DNA of 64,000 nt from CAZFDE01 sp964517795 (lineage in GTDB: Bacteria; Planctomycetota; Phycisphaerae; Sedimentisphaerales; Anaerobacaceae). Below, piece by piece: positions 19,048 through 28,460 of the stretch (position 1 is its first letter; every line of letters starts with the position of its first letter). Below the pieces are notes generated by a model. That model saw only the letters and a program-made list of their open reading frames with translations. It made no database searches and had not been told where the DNA came from. The stretch spans positions 53,914-117,913 of the forward strand of contig CAZFDE010000001.1 of NCBI GenBank assembly GCA_964517795.1. The letters are read 5' to 3'. A program made the position numbers and the translations under genes.

Positions 19048-21150
19048 TTATTTCTTTTCAACACTCATGCGTGCATCGACGGCCACCGGAACGGTTCCCG
19101 GTGTTCCGACGAGGAACGGATTAATGTCCATTTCCTGAATTTGCGGAAATTCGGTGACTAATTGGCTGAGCCGCTGCAATCCCTCGGCAATCGCATCGAT
19201 ATCGACACCTTTCTGTCCGCGGACCCCTTTGAGCATTTGATACGTACGCGTACTGACAAGCATTTGTTTGGCTTCCTCAGCGGTCAACGGGGCCAGATAG
19301 AAGGCCACATCCTTGAGCACTTCGACCATCGTGCCGCCCATCCCGAACATCATCAATGGACCGAAATGCGGATCCCGGTTCATTCCGAGGATGACTTCGC
19401 GGCCGCCTTTGGCCATCTCCTGGACCAGAACACCTAAAATATTCGCTTCAGGGCGTTTTTTCGGTATCCGGTACATCATCAGATCGAACGCGTCCATCAC
19501 TTCCTGTGCGCTGCTGATGCCGATTTTGACGCCGCCAACATCGGATTTATGAATAATATCCGGCGACCAGATCTTCAGCACGACCGGATAGCCAAGCTGC
19601 TCGGCGAAACTGGCGGCCTGTTCCGCGGTTGTGGCAATTGAACCTTTAGGGGTAACAAAACCGTAGGCCTCGAGGATTTCCTTGGAATCCATTTCGGAAA
19701 TTTCACGCTGTCCCTGGCGCAGATACCGATCGATCGTGTTTTCAACCTTACGTCGATTCACCGGGAAAAGCTTGACCACACGTTTGGGACGGTTGCGCCA
19801 TCGGACGTAATCATAAACGACGCGAATCGTCTCAACCGCGCTTTCCGGCGAATCGTAACAGGGAATATCATGTTGACGAAGTATCTGGCGGGCTTGACGT
19901 ACTTTATCCGAACCCAAAAAACAGGCAAGGATCGGTTTGTCCGTTTTCTTTTTTGCGATCTTAACAATCGCCTCGGCGGTTTTTTCACATTCGGTCATTG
20001 CCTGTGGCGTTAACAGAACCAGAGCGATATAGACATTCGGATCATCCAGGGCCGCGTCGAGCGCATATTCATAACGGTCAGCAAGTGCATCACCGAGTAC
20101 ATCGATCGGATTATTGACATTGGCAGCCGGCGGCAGATTCTCAGAAAGCCGGGAAACCGTTTCTTCGGTCAATTTGGCAAAACCCAATCCTTGCCGTTCG
20201 ATCGCATCGGCAGCCATAATGCCCGGCCCGCCGGCATTGGTAATCACCGCCACATGATTGCCTTTCGGCAGCGGTTGATTCGCGAACATCATGGCGTAAT
20301 CAAACTGTTTTTTGATTGAGCTGCACCGTACGATCCCGGCCCGCTCGAAGACACATTCATAGGCTGTTTCGGCACCGGCCAGCGAACCGGTATGTGACGA
20401 GGCCGCTTTGGCACCGGCACTGGTCCCGCCGGACTTGATCAGTAAAATCGGTTTGGTATGCGATATTTCTTCGGCTTCGCGCACGAAGGCATTGCCGTTG
20501 GTAATGCTTTCAAGATAACCGGCTATGACCTTGGTCTCATCATCCTGCCCCAGCGTGGTGATCAGATCCAGTTCATCCACATCGGCCTTGTTACCGATAC
20601 TGATCAATTTGCTGAATCCGATTCCGGTTGCGTTGGCCATGTCCAGAATGGCTGCCAGCAATGCACCGGATTGGGAGAGATATCCGATCGAACCGATTTG
20701 GGGCATATCGCCGCCAAAACTGGCATTGAGCTTATGAGCCGGGGCAATCAGGCCCAAGCAATTCGGCCCGATCATGCGAATACCGCCCTGCTTGGCGATT
20801 TTGGCAATTTCCTGCTCAAGCCGTCGGCCGTCCGCGCCAACTTCCTTAAAACCGGCTGTGATCACAATCACGTTCTTGACCTTGGCCGATGCGCATTCGC
20901 GCATTACTTTGGGGACCGCCTTGGCCGGTACGATAATAATCACCAGTTCCGGTACGCCGGGCAAGGATTTGATGTCCGGGTAGCATTGAAGCCCTTCAAT
21001 GGACTCAGAGCCGGGATTGACCGGATAAAGCTGTCCCTCGTAGCCCCCGTCGATCAGGCTTTTCAGCAGGGAATGACCGACTTTGCCCGGTTTGCCGGAG
21101 GCCCCGATGACCGCCACCGAATCAGGCTCAAAAAAGCGTCTTAAACTCAT
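19048..21150 (-). CDS. ADP-forming acetate/acyl-CoA synthetase (fused alpha and beta domains)
   Basis: The 700-residue protein has the fused ACD layout. It starts with a CoA-binding Rossmann domain (FEPDSVAVIGASGKPGKVGH), then succinyl-CoA-synthetase-like domains with the phosphorylated histidine in AASSHTGSLAG. The C-terminal ATP-grasp domain contains LGYPVVLKIWSPDIIHKSDV and MFGMGGTMVEVLKDVAF. The catalytic His and ATP-grasp residues are present, so it should be active, unlike the degenerate synthetase half of Pat-type acetyltransferases. It interconverts acyl-CoA and acid with ADP/ATP and could make ATP during fermentation. The start follows AAAGG with 7-nt spacing. It leads the unit continuing into the CoA-transferase/GNAT and acuC genes. 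Confidence 0.9.
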   Translation of the reverse strand: MSLRRFFEPDSVAVIGASGKPGKVGHSLLKSLIDGGYEGQLYPVNPGSESIEGLQCYPDIKSLPGVPELVIIIVPAKAVPKVMRECASAKVKNVIVITAGFKEVGADGRRLEQEIAKIAKQGGIRMIGPNCLGLIAPAHKLNASFGGDMPQIGSIGYLSQSGALLAAILDMANATGIGFSKLISIGNKADVDELDLITTLGQDDETKVIAGYLESITNGNAFVREAEEISHTKPILLIKSGGTSAGAKAASSHTGSLAGAETAYECVFERAGIVRCSSIKKQFDYAMMFANQPLPKGNHVAVITNAGGPGIMAADAIERQGLGFAKLTEETVSRLSENLPPAANVNNPIDVLGDALADRYEYALDAALDDPNVYIALVLLTPQAMTECEKTAEAIVKIAKKKTDKPILACFLGSDKVRQARQILRQHDIPCYDSPESAVETIRVVYDYVRWRNRPKRVVKLFPVNRRKVENTIDRYLRQGQREISEMDSKEILEAYGFVTPKGSIATTAEQAASFAEQLGYPVVLKIWSPDIIHKSDVGGVKIGISSAQEVMDAFDLMMYRIPKKRPEANILGVLVQEMAKGGREVILGMNRDPHFGPLMMFGMGGTMVEVLKDVAFYLAPLTAEEAKQMLVSTRTYQMLKGVRGQKGVDIDAIAEGLQRLSQLVTEFPQIQEMDINPFLVGTPGTVPVAVDARMSVEKK

Positions 21151-21195
21151 TATTATACCTTTCCGAACGCATAAGTTCCAAAGGCGACTTATCTT

Positions 21196-21208
21196 ACACT
21201 ATCAGTGT
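21196..21208. promoter_or_regulatory. 13-bp palindrome upstream of the ADP-forming synthetase operon
   Basis: ACACT-ATC-AGTGT is a perfect 5-bp-arm inverted repeat, 46 bp upstream of the ATG at 21150, adjoining a weak minus-strand -10-like TAAGAT. It has the form of an operator. No candidate regulator is encoded next to it. Confidence 0.3.
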
Positions 21209-21293
21209 CCGTTTTGAAAGCCTTTTTTGCGCTAATTTCATGTAAGGATGGCAAATATAACCCAACCTTTTCTCTTTTCTGTTTGTTTAGGTA

Positions 21294-21302
21294 TGCTACA
21301 AT
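21294..21302 (+). promoter_or_regulatory. Putative extended -10 promoter of the thioredoxin-fold gene
   Basis: TGC-TACAAT (TACAAT at 21297-21302) fits an extended -10 element 45 bp before the ATG at 21348. No good -35 is seen in the pyrimidine-rich sequence upstream. Confidence 0.4.
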
Positions 21303-21347
21303 AAAAAATCGGAAGATTAATACAAACTCTTTTGGGAGGATATCGTT

Positions 21348-21929
21348 ATGGCCTTCACATTACAAATCGGTGAAAAAGCGGTCGATTTCGAATTACCTGC
21401 CACAGACGGCAAAACCTATCGGCTAAGCGATTTTGATGATGCCGATGTACTGGTGATCTTTTTTACCTGTAATCATTGCCCGTTTTTGATTGGCAGTGAT
21501 GAGATCACCCGCAAGACGGCTGAAAAGTACCGCGACAAAGGCGTCGTCTTCGTAGGGATCAATTCTAACAGCCCCAATACCTATGAAGAAGACTCCTTTG
21601 AAAATATGGTCGCCCGAATGGAGGAATTCCATTTTCCATGGATTTATCTGTATGACCGATCCCAGGAAGTGGCCAAAGCGTATGGTGCCTTGCGGACACC
21701 GCATTTCTATGTCTTCGACAAGGATCGCAAACTGATCTACACCGGCCGCGGGATCGACAATCCCCGCGAGCCGGAAAATATGACCGTCAACGATTTGGAG
21801 AACGCTCTGGATGAGCATCTGGCCGGAAAACCAATCAGTGCACCGGCAACAAACCCCATCGGCTGCAATGTCAAATGGGAGGGTAAAGACGCTCACTGGA
21901 TGCCTCCCGACGCCTGCGATTTGATTTAA
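21348..21929 (+). CDS. Thioredoxin-fold redox protein (AhpC/TSA-like)
   Basis: The 193-residue cytoplasmic protein begins IGEKAVDFELPATDGKTYRL, as AhpC/TSA-type thioredoxin-fold proteins do, and has a CXXC redox motif in FFTCNHCPFL. The cis-Pro loop is LRTPHFYVFDKD. It lacks a signal peptide or lipobox. The C-terminus contains the extra cysteines NPIGCNVKW and PPDACDLI. The family (redoxin/TlpA-like cytoplasmic proteins with CNHCP) is common in planctomycetes, but substrates are not known to me. GGGAGGATATCGTT precedes the ATG, a strong ribosome binding site. The stop is directly adjacent to the stop of the convergent CDF gene, with no intergenic terminator. Confidence 0.85.
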   Translation: MAFTLQIGEKAVDFELPATDGKTYRLSDFDDADVLVIFFTCNHCPFLIGSDEITRKTAEKYRDKGVVFVGINSNSPNTYEEDSFENMVARMEEFHFPWIYLYDRSQEVAKAYGALRTPHFYVFDKDRKLIYTGRGIDNPREPENMTVNDLENALDEHLAGKPISAPATNPIGCNVKWEGKDAHWMPPDACDLI

Positions 21930-22826
21930 TTATTCTTTTCGCAGTTCGGGGATATCCGGTTCGATATGAACAATAATATTGACCGGTCGAGGCAGCTCGT
22001 TATGGATCGTTTGTTCGAGTTTTTCGGATATCTCATGGGCCGATGCGACATCGAGACTCGGCTCGACAAGAATATGCAGATCCAGAAAAACCTCTCGCCC
22101 GACCATTCGGCTTCGCAGCTTATGCCAATGACGGATGCTTGCATCAGCGTCAAGAATACTGCGAATCCGTTCGATGGTCTCGGTATCCACACTGACTTCG
22201 GTAAATTCGCGGAAACAGTCCGCAAAAATATGAATGCCGATCATAATCACCATCACCCCGACGATGATTGCCGCAATGTGATCGCCATAGGGATATCCGA
22301 ATTTTACGGCCGCAAATCCGATCAACACCGCAATCGAACTAAGTGCATCGCTACGATGGTGCCAGGCATTCGCATAGACGGCCGAACTGTGAGTTTGGCG
22401 TGCAACTTTTCGGGTAATCTGATACAGAAATTCCTTGACGAGAATCGAGATCACCGCCACAATCCCGACATTCATGCTCGGTTCGATTTCATCGGTCTTC
22501 AATATTCCCCGCGCGGCATAATAGACCATCATCATGCCGACCCCCATCAACACAACAGAGATCAAAGCGGCAGAGACCGTCTCAATGCGGCCGTGACCGT
22601 ATGGATGGCTGCGGTCTGCCTTTTTAGCCCCGAAGGAAGCGCCGATCAAAACAGCAAGATCGGTGGACGTGTCTGAAATGGAATGAACTCCGTCAGCGAT
22701 CAAAGAGATAGAGCCGTTCAAAACACCGACAATGACCTTGACAATAAACAACAGGACATTAAACAGCATCGCCAGGTAGGTCACCTTGCGGATACTCGAT
22801 GCATCATGTTTCAAACCGTTGTGCAT
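21930..22826 (-). CDS. Cation diffusion facilitator (CDF) metal exporter
   Basis: This 298-residue membrane protein has the CDF layout of about six helices and a cytoplasmic C-terminal domain. Metal-site signatures are visible in helix 2 (SISLIADGVHSISDTSTD) and helix 5 (AWHHRSDALSSIAVLIG), plus the HPYGHGRIE loop. The D-x3-D and H-x3-D residues that set metal choice suggest Zn, Fe or Mn export, but not which. The C-terminal domain (RMVGREVFLDLHILVEP, NIIVHIEP) carries typical dimer-sensor strands. It is the last gene of the minus-strand series that includes serA and topoisomerase VI B, 10 nt after the phosphohexomutase stop. Confidence 0.92.
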   Translation of the reverse strand: MHNGLKHDASSIRKVTYLAMLFNVLLFIVKVIVGVLNGSISLIADGVHSISDTSTDLAVLIGASFGAKKADRSHPYGHGRIETVSAALISVVLMGVGMMMVYYAARGILKTDEIEPSMNVGIVAVISILVKEFLYQITRKVARQTHSSAVYANAWHHRSDALSSIAVLIGFAAVKFGYPYGDHIAAIIVGVMVIMIGIHIFADCFREFTEVSVDTETIERIRSILDADASIRHWHKLRSRMVGREVFLDLHILVEPSLDVASAHEISEKLEQTIHNELPRPVNIIVHIEPDIPELRKE

Positions 22827-22836
22827 CGATTCACCT

Positions 22837-24204
22837 TTATATAAAATCGCGAATCGCCATGATTTTTTCGATCAATTCATTTGCGGTATTTTCATCCGGG
22901 GCTTCGACAATCGCGCGCATCACCGGCTCGGTATTACTGGTCCGCAGATGGACCCAACTGTCAGTCAGATCAAACCGACAGCCGTCACTGGTATTGATGG
23001 CTGCGTCGGTAAATACTTCTTTTGCGTTTTCGATAATGCGTTCGGCCATGTTTTTATCAGCGGTAAATTTCTCTTTGATCATGCAGTAAGCCGGAATTTC
23101 GCTGACCAGCTCGCTGATCGATTTTCCGGTTTCAGCCATAAACTGCAAGACTAAAGCAATCCCGACCAGGCTATCACGAACCGGGCCGACACGCAGGTCA
23201 ATAATCCCGCCATTGCCTTCACCGCCAATAACACAATGATTCTGGATCATTGCATCGGCAACATTGGCTTCGCCGACCGGTGTACGAATAACCTGACAAC
23301 CGTATTCAACCGCGATATCGTCGATCATCCGCGAAGTGGAAAGATTCGCCGCGGCAGTGCCTTTATTGTGGCTAAAGATGTATTTGGCGGCCAGTGCCAG
23401 TGTATATTCCTCGCCGATATAACGGCCGTGTTCGTCGACGATGGCTAACCGGTCCGCATCGGGATCCTGGGCAAAGCCGATATCGGCATGGTTATCCTTC
23501 ACGATTTTTGACAATTCCGAAAGATTCCGAGCCGTCGGTTCCGGCGTATGGGCAAATTGACCGCTCGGTTCGTTATTGACGCCGATAACATCGCAGCCCA
23601 GTTCTGCCAGCATTCGTTGGGTAATTCGACAGCCGGCACCGTTAATATGGTCAATGACAACCTTATATTTTTTCGAAGCGATTCGATCTTTTTCCAGGAT
23701 TGCATAAATCCGCTCAAGATGAAAATCGTCCGTTTTTTCGTTTTGGGTTACCGTGCCCTTCGAAGACACATCTTCATTGGCAAAGGTTTTTTCCGAAAAA
23801 GCCTGCTTGATCTTGACGGCCTCATCGACCGGCGGTGCGATCCCGTTATCCATCAATAATTTTATCCCGTTATACGGCAGCGGATTGTGTGATGCGGTAA
23901 CGACAACCCCGCCCTGACAACCCAGTTGGCGAACCATGATACCGACACACGGGGTCGTTACCACACCCAGATCAACCACATCGATCCCCATATCCGTCAG
24001 GCCAAGCGTCACCGCTTCGCAGAGCATTTCTCCGGTGGGTCGCGTATCGCGTCCGATACATATTCTTATCGAATCATTGCCGCAAAAGCGTTCACGAAGG
24101 TAACCGCCAAACGCCCGTCCGTAATCGGCCGCGATCTTGTCATCCAGATTTTCACCCACGAGCCCCCGAAGCCCGCTGATACTGATAATCAAATCCTGTG
24201 CCAT
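22837..24204 (-). CDS. glmM: Phosphoglucosamine mutase/phosphohexomutase family enzyme
   Basis: The 455-residue length and four-domain pattern fit the alpha-D-phosphohexomutase family. The phosphoserine loop is VVVTASHNPLPYNGIKLL, the metal loop is FAQDPDADRLAIVDE, the sugar-binding loop is GGEGNGGIIDLRVG and the C-terminal phosphate loop is RTSNTEPVMRAIVE. GlmM converts glucosamine-6-phosphate to glucosamine-1-phosphate for UDP-GlcNAc. The sugar loop is also compatible with bifunctional phosphomannomutase/phosphoglucomutase enzymes, so the exact substrate is inferred. It lies 10 nt downstream of the topoisomerase VI B gene. Confidence 0.83.
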   Translation of the reverse strand: MAQDLIISISGLRGLVGENLDDKIAADYGRAFGGYLRERFCGNDSIRICIGRDTRPTGEMLCEAVTLGLTDMGIDVVDLGVVTTPCVGIMVRQLGCQGGVVVTASHNPLPYNGIKLLMDNGIAPPVDEAVKIKQAFSEKTFANEDVSSKGTVTQNEKTDDFHLERIYAILEKDRIASKKYKVVIDHINGAGCRITQRMLAELGCDVIGVNNEPSGQFAHTPEPTARNLSELSKIVKDNHADIGFAQDPDADRLAIVDEHGRYIGEEYTLALAAKYIFSHNKGTAAANLSTSRMIDDIAVEYGCQVIRTPVGEANVADAMIQNHCVIGGEGNGGIIDLRVGPVRDSLVGIALVLQFMAETGKSISELVSEIPAYCMIKEKFTADKNMAERIIENAKEVFTDAAINTSDGCRFDLTDSWVHLRTSNTEPVMRAIVEAPDENTANELIEKIMAIRDFI

Positions 24205-24214
24205 AATGGCCTCA

Positions 24215-26053
24215 TTACATCTTTCTGGTTTTTTCCAGTACTTTTTCCAATCGGGTCACGACCGTTTTGACCTGCCGGTCGTTCAAGGTCAATATCTCCT
24301 GCAGGGCTTCGCCAATATACGGCAGATATGTTTCGATATAGCTGCGTTTGGCTTTTTCCTGCTGGATGCGTTTTTTCTTGCGCAGATACATGCCCAGTTT
24401 TCGCCCGCAGTCCTGAACCGCCAGTTGGATTTCTTTGATGATCTCCGGATAATGAGCGATGGCTTCTTTACTCTCGGAGGTAAAGGGCACCCACACCGAC
24501 GCCATATGCACCATTAATGTAATCGGACCGGTCGGCAGCGCGCCTCGACTCTGACTGAGGCCGTAATTGCGCCAGTTGACATCCATCACCGCCTTGTAGA
24601 TCGCACAGGCACTTTGCTGATACAGCAGCGGCACCCGATTGGCGATCCGGGCGAGCCGCATCAACGGCTCGCGATCATCCGAACCGTTAGTATCCGTATC
24701 CTTGCCGCCGTATGCCAGCGCCGTTTCGATCAAAAAGGGGTTTCCCCGATAAACCGATGGGCTGCGCGTACAGGATGTATAAAAATCCGCTTCGATCACT
24801 CGTTTGATGCCCTCTTCGAGGGCCTGATCGCCGATCGGCGCAATACAATCGGTTGACGGGGCCATGATCCTGGTCTCGTTAATCGCTTTGTGAAGCGCTT
24901 CAGCGTCCTTGAGGGTCATTTTCGACGGCCTCAACGTCATTCGCAATTTGGCTTTCTGGCATATCTGCGAAGCAACCCGCGGGCTGACCCGGGAAAATTC
25001 CTGACGCAGAAAACCGGAAAGCTGCTTAATACTGCTGTCGCGGGCCATTTTATAAAGCAAGCCCAACTCAACGCCATAGGGATGCGGCTGAATCTCTCGA
25101 GGAACAAACGCCGGCTCCTTACTGCGCCGCGGATACTCAAAGACCTCCTGCATCGGTGAGATATAGGTCAGTGTACAATGCGGATTGGCCATCGCCGTCT
25201 GAGCAATGTATTCCTCAACCGATTGCTTACCCTTTTGATATTTGCCTTCGAGAGTAATCGTTACCAGCGTTCCGGTCGGCAGATCAAAATCACATTCTTC
25301 GTCCAGGACCACTTCCGGCTTGTTTTTCGTGGTATCGATCTGAACGTGATAATGCGATGCCGGTTTTTTGGGATTGGTCCGCGAAATAATCTGAACAGGT
25401 TCACCGGTCGTCAACAGCCCATACATACCGGCCGCGGAAATACCGATTCCCTGCTGGCCGCGACTCATTTTGCGACTGTGAAATTTACTGCCATACAGCA
25501 GGCGGGCAAAAATGTTGGGGATCTGCTGTTTGACGATACCCGGTCCGTTATCGCGAACCGAAAGGACAAATTTGTTGTCGGTATCCGGAATCTGGCGGAT
25601 CTCGACTTTGACATCCGGCAGGATCCGGGCTTCTTCACAGGCATCCAGCGCATTATCCACCGCCTCTTTGACGGTGGTCAGCAATGCTTTTCGCGGATTA
25701 TCGAAACCGAGCAAGTGCCGGTTCTTGGCAAAAAATTCGCTGACGCTGATCGATCGCTGTTTGGCGGCCATCGATTCGGCCGTTGCCGCAGCGTCGCCCC
25801 TGACTTTTCGCGCAATTTTCGGTTTCGTCTTAGCGGTTTTTCGTTTCAATGACTTCGTCGGCGTCTTCTTTTTGCGCGTTTTTTTTGCAGTTGTCTTGTG
25901 ATCGCTTTTGGTTTTTTTGGATTTTACGTTCGACGCTTTTGTGCGAGATATTTTCGTTTTCTTCTTTGCTTTAGATGATCGTGCGGTCGCTTTCTTTTCC
26001 CGATCGAAACCAAAATCCAATTGGTTCTTATCTTTCGCCTTCCGTGCCGTCAT
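24215..26053 (-). CDS. top6B: DNA topoisomerase VI subunit B with Lys/Arg-rich N-terminal tail
   Basis: The 612-residue protein is a type IIB topoisomerase ATPase subunit. GHKL ATP-binding motifs are in order: KEAVDNALDAC (Asn134), SVRDNGPGI (168-173) and GQQGIGISAAGMYGLL (199 onward). The H2TH and transducer domains follow (SGFLRQEFSRVSPRVA, LMVHMASVWVPFTSESKEAI with the switch lysine). Archaeal subunits have roughly 530 residues. The excess here is residues 1 to about 95, of which 28-85 are nearly half Lys or Arg, like histone H1 tails. No A subunit (Spo11-like) is encoded within the window on either side. The function expected is ATP-dependent strand passage with a Top6A partner encoded elsewhere. 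Confidence 0.92.
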   Translation of the reverse strand: MTARKAKDKNQLDFGFDREKKATARSSKAKKKTKISRTKASNVKSKKTKSDHKTTAKKTRKKKTPTKSLKRKTAKTKPKIARKVRGDAAATAESMAAKQRSISVSEFFAKNRHLLGFDNPRKALLTTVKEAVDNALDACEEARILPDVKVEIRQIPDTDNKFVLSVRDNGPGIVKQQIPNIFARLLYGSKFHSRKMSRGQQGIGISAAGMYGLLTTGEPVQIISRTNPKKPASHYHVQIDTTKNKPEVVLDEECDFDLPTGTLVTITLEGKYQKGKQSVEEYIAQTAMANPHCTLTYISPMQEVFEYPRRSKEPAFVPREIQPHPYGVELGLLYKMARDSSIKQLSGFLRQEFSRVSPRVASQICQKAKLRMTLRPSKMTLKDAEALHKAINETRIMAPSTDCIAPIGDQALEEGIKRVIEADFYTSCTRSPSVYRGNPFLIETALAYGGKDTDTNGSDDREPLMRLARIANRVPLLYQQSACAIYKAVMDVNWRNYGLSQSRGALPTGPITLMVHMASVWVPFTSESKEAIAHYPEIIKEIQLAVQDCGRKLGMYLRKKKRIQQEKAKRSYIETYLPYIGEALQEILTLNDRQVKTVVTRLEKVLEKTRKM

Positions 26054-26129
26054 ATCCTAAACTCCATCCTTTGAGTCAGTGCAGCCTGGGGCTCGTTTTT
26101 CGTTCTGTTCTTCGACTATCGAGCCGGGA

Positions 26130-27719
26130 TCAATCCAGTTTACAGACATACAATTCATTGACAAAATCAAGTTTGCGTAATTCTTCGACAGCCTTTTCAT
26201 CCGGTTCCTTATCCAGGCTGACGGCCAAGGTTGCTTTTTGTTCCTCAAGTTTCTGCCCAACACCCATTGTGCATATGTTGATCTGGTTGGCGCCGCAAAC
26301 CGTCCCAACCGCTCCGATCACACCGGGCTTATCGTCATTGAAGATAACCAACACCGTCCCTTGCGGTGTCATTTCGACCTTAAATCCATCCATATCGATG
26401 ATCCGCAGCAGCGAGCCGCCGAAGACCGTACCGGTCACGGTTCGGGTAACCTGATCGGTCACCACTCTGGCCGAAAAACTGGAGGCCAGGTCTTTGGCGT
26501 CGGCATTTTTGGTCTCGTCGACACTGATGCCGCGTTCCTTGGCCAGTGCCGGTGCATTGACCATATTCAGGGGCATATCAAAATGACGTTGCAGCAGACC
26601 GATCAAAAAGTCGATACTGACCGCCTGGACGTCCACTTCCGCAATCTGGCCGCGATACTGAACGGCAATTTCCTTGATGTGTCCGGGCGCGATCACACTG
26701 AGCATTTTACCGATGCGTTTGGCTAACTCCCCGTATTGGACAACCATCGGCGGTAACACACCGGTCGTCGAGGGAGCATTGAGGGCATTGCGGATGGAAC
26801 CGCCCTGGATCGCTTCCATCAGGATCTCGGCTGCTTCAACCGCGACTTCAATCTGGGCTTCTTCGGTACTGGCGCCAAGATGCGGGGTTACCACACATTT
26901 TTCAAGTCCCTGGAACCAGAATTCTTCCGGCGGTTCCTTGGGAAATACATCCAGTGCCGCGCCGGCGATCCGGTCAGCTTCGATGGCCGCTTTGACGGCG
27001 GCTTCATTAATGATGCCGCCACGGGCGCAATTGACCAGCCGTACAGTCGGTTTCATCATCTCGATTTGATCTGTATCGATCATGTTGAGTGTCTGCTCGT
27101 TTCGCGGCACATGAACACTGATGTAGTCCGATTCTTTGAATATACGGTCCAGGTCTTCGACGACTTCGATCCCCTTTTTATCCGCGTCGGCGGGCGCTGC
27201 GAACGGGTCGTATCCGAGCACCTTCATGTGAAAACCCATTGCCATTTCCGCAACCGCCATGCCGATGCGTCCCATACCGATCAACCCCAGTACCTTGCCA
27301 TTGAGCTGATTGCCCATGTATTTTTTGCGATCCCATGCGCCCGCCCGAAGACTGTTGCATGCGGGCACGACATTGCGACTCATCGCTAACATCAATGCCA
27401 TCGTATGCTCGGCGGCACTGAGGGTATTGCCGCCGGGGGTGTTCATCACCAGGACACCCTTTTTGGTCGCTTCCGGGATATCGATGTTATCGACACCGAC
27501 ACCAGCGCGGGCGATGCCTTTTAATTTGCCCGGATTGGACAAGACCTTCGCAGTCACTTTGGTGCCGCTTCGAATGATCAAGCCGTCATGTTCACCAATG
27601 ATCTGCGATAACTCATCTTCGCTGATACCGGTTTTGACAACCGCCTCGAAACCTTCTGTGTTATTAATAATGTCGATTCCTTCTTTTGCCAGTTTGTCTG
27701 TGATTAGAATTTTATACAT
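26130..27719 (-). CDS. serA: D-3-phosphoglycerate dehydrogenase
   Basis: The 529-residue protein is the long SerA form that starts serine synthesis from 3-phosphoglycerate. The NAD-binding fingerprint is LGLIGMGRIGMAVAEMA, with the catalytic Arg/Glu/His region in VNCARGGIINEAA and VVTPHLGASTEEAQ. An allosteric substrate-binding (ASB) domain follows from about residue 320, and a C-terminal ACT domain (GTVLVIFNDDKPGVIGAVGT) is expected to bind serine for feedback inhibition. SerA enzymes often also reduce 2-oxoglutarate to D-2-hydroxyglutarate. A D-2-hydroxyglutarate-dehydrogenase-like gene is at 36121-39024. It precedes topoisomerase VI B by 76 nt. Confidence 0.95.
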   Translation of the reverse strand: MYKILITDKLAKEGIDIINNTEGFEAVVKTGISEDELSQIIGEHDGLIIRSGTKVTAKVLSNPGKLKGIARAGVGVDNIDIPEATKKGVLVMNTPGGNTLSAAEHTMALMLAMSRNVVPACNSLRAGAWDRKKYMGNQLNGKVLGLIGMGRIGMAVAEMAMGFHMKVLGYDPFAAPADADKKGIEVVEDLDRIFKESDYISVHVPRNEQTLNMIDTDQIEMMKPTVRLVNCARGGIINEAAVKAAIEADRIAGAALDVFPKEPPEEFWFQGLEKCVVTPHLGASTEEAQIEVAVEAAEILMEAIQGGSIRNALNAPSTTGVLPPMVVQYGELAKRIGKMLSVIAPGHIKEIAVQYRGQIAEVDVQAVSIDFLIGLLQRHFDMPLNMVNAPALAKERGISVDETKNADAKDLASSFSARVVTDQVTRTVTGTVFGGSLLRIIDMDGFKVEMTPQGTVLVIFNDDKPGVIGAVGTVCGANQINICTMGVGQKLEEQKATLAVSLDKEPDEKAVEELRKLDFVNELYVCKLD

Positions 27720-27734
27720 TCTTTTCTCCGAACA

Positions 27735-28445
27735 TTACCAGTTCTCCCATGCAATTGTAGTTCGATCTTCCGATACACGAAACTTGTTTTTCTTGCAATT
27801 ATATAAATAACGTGTTACACAGTGTGCCATTGCGGTACTGAGACGAATATTCGCCACGTCTTCTCCGCGTGTTTCGATTTCAAATCCGACTTTTACTTTT
27901 TTACTGCCGGTCTGCGGCCAGACTTTTTCATCCAAAAGAACATCATACAGCGCATTTTGTGTGGCCATATCCCCCATGTGATATTTTGTATCATGCATGA
28001 GGGCAAGATCGTAATCGGTAACCACCACCATCAATACGAAGTCGGCATCCAATTCCTTGCCGATTTGAGCCGGGCTAAGCAGGCTGAAGTCTTCCCGTTC
28101 GGCGCGCAGATCAACAAGATCATCGTATGGGATAATGTTTTCTTCAGGTATTTCTGCATTCGCCACAAAGAACCGAATTATCGAACTGGTAATATAAGAA
28201 CGCAAATTAACCTGTGCTTCAAGCCATCCAGGCTGATCGACAATGATTAAAAGCTTTTTTGTAAATTCTTCATTCTCCTGGAGCTGTTCAACCAGGTTAT
28301 ATTCCGCGATGACCTCTCTTTCGTGATATCCGGGCGTCCCAAAGACGCCGACCAATCCACCATACTGACAACCGGTATTAAAGAGGGTTGATACAGCGAA
28401 TATCACAAAAAGGCCATGAATGTATGTCGCTTTATGATCTTTCAC
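27735..28445 (-). CDS. Putative lipoprotein of unknown function
   Basis: The 236-residue protein has a short N-terminal hydrophobic stretch (GLFVIFAVSTLF) ending in NTGC, an imperfect lipobox. The mature part (HEREVIAEYNLVEQLQE, DADFVLMVVVTDYDLALM, KVGFEIETRGEDVANIRLST) resembles a fold with alternating strands and helices. I do not recognise a named family, although similar lipoproteins are common in Phycisphaerae. Its place directly between DUF2752 and serA, 15 nt from each, suggests cotranscription but not a shared function. Confidence 0.6.
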   Translation of the reverse strand: MKDHKATYIHGLFVIFAVSTLFNTGCQYGGLVGVFGTPGYHEREVIAEYNLVEQLQENEEFTKKLLIIVDQPGWLEAQVNLRSYITSSIIRFFVANAEIPEENIIPYDDLVDLRAEREDFSLLSPAQIGKELDADFVLMVVVTDYDLALMHDTKYHMGDMATQNALYDVLLDEKVWPQTGSKKVKVGFEIETRGEDVANIRLSTAMAHCVTRYLYNCKKNKFRVSEDRTTIAWENW

Positions 28446-28460
28446 AGATTATGCTTTCAT

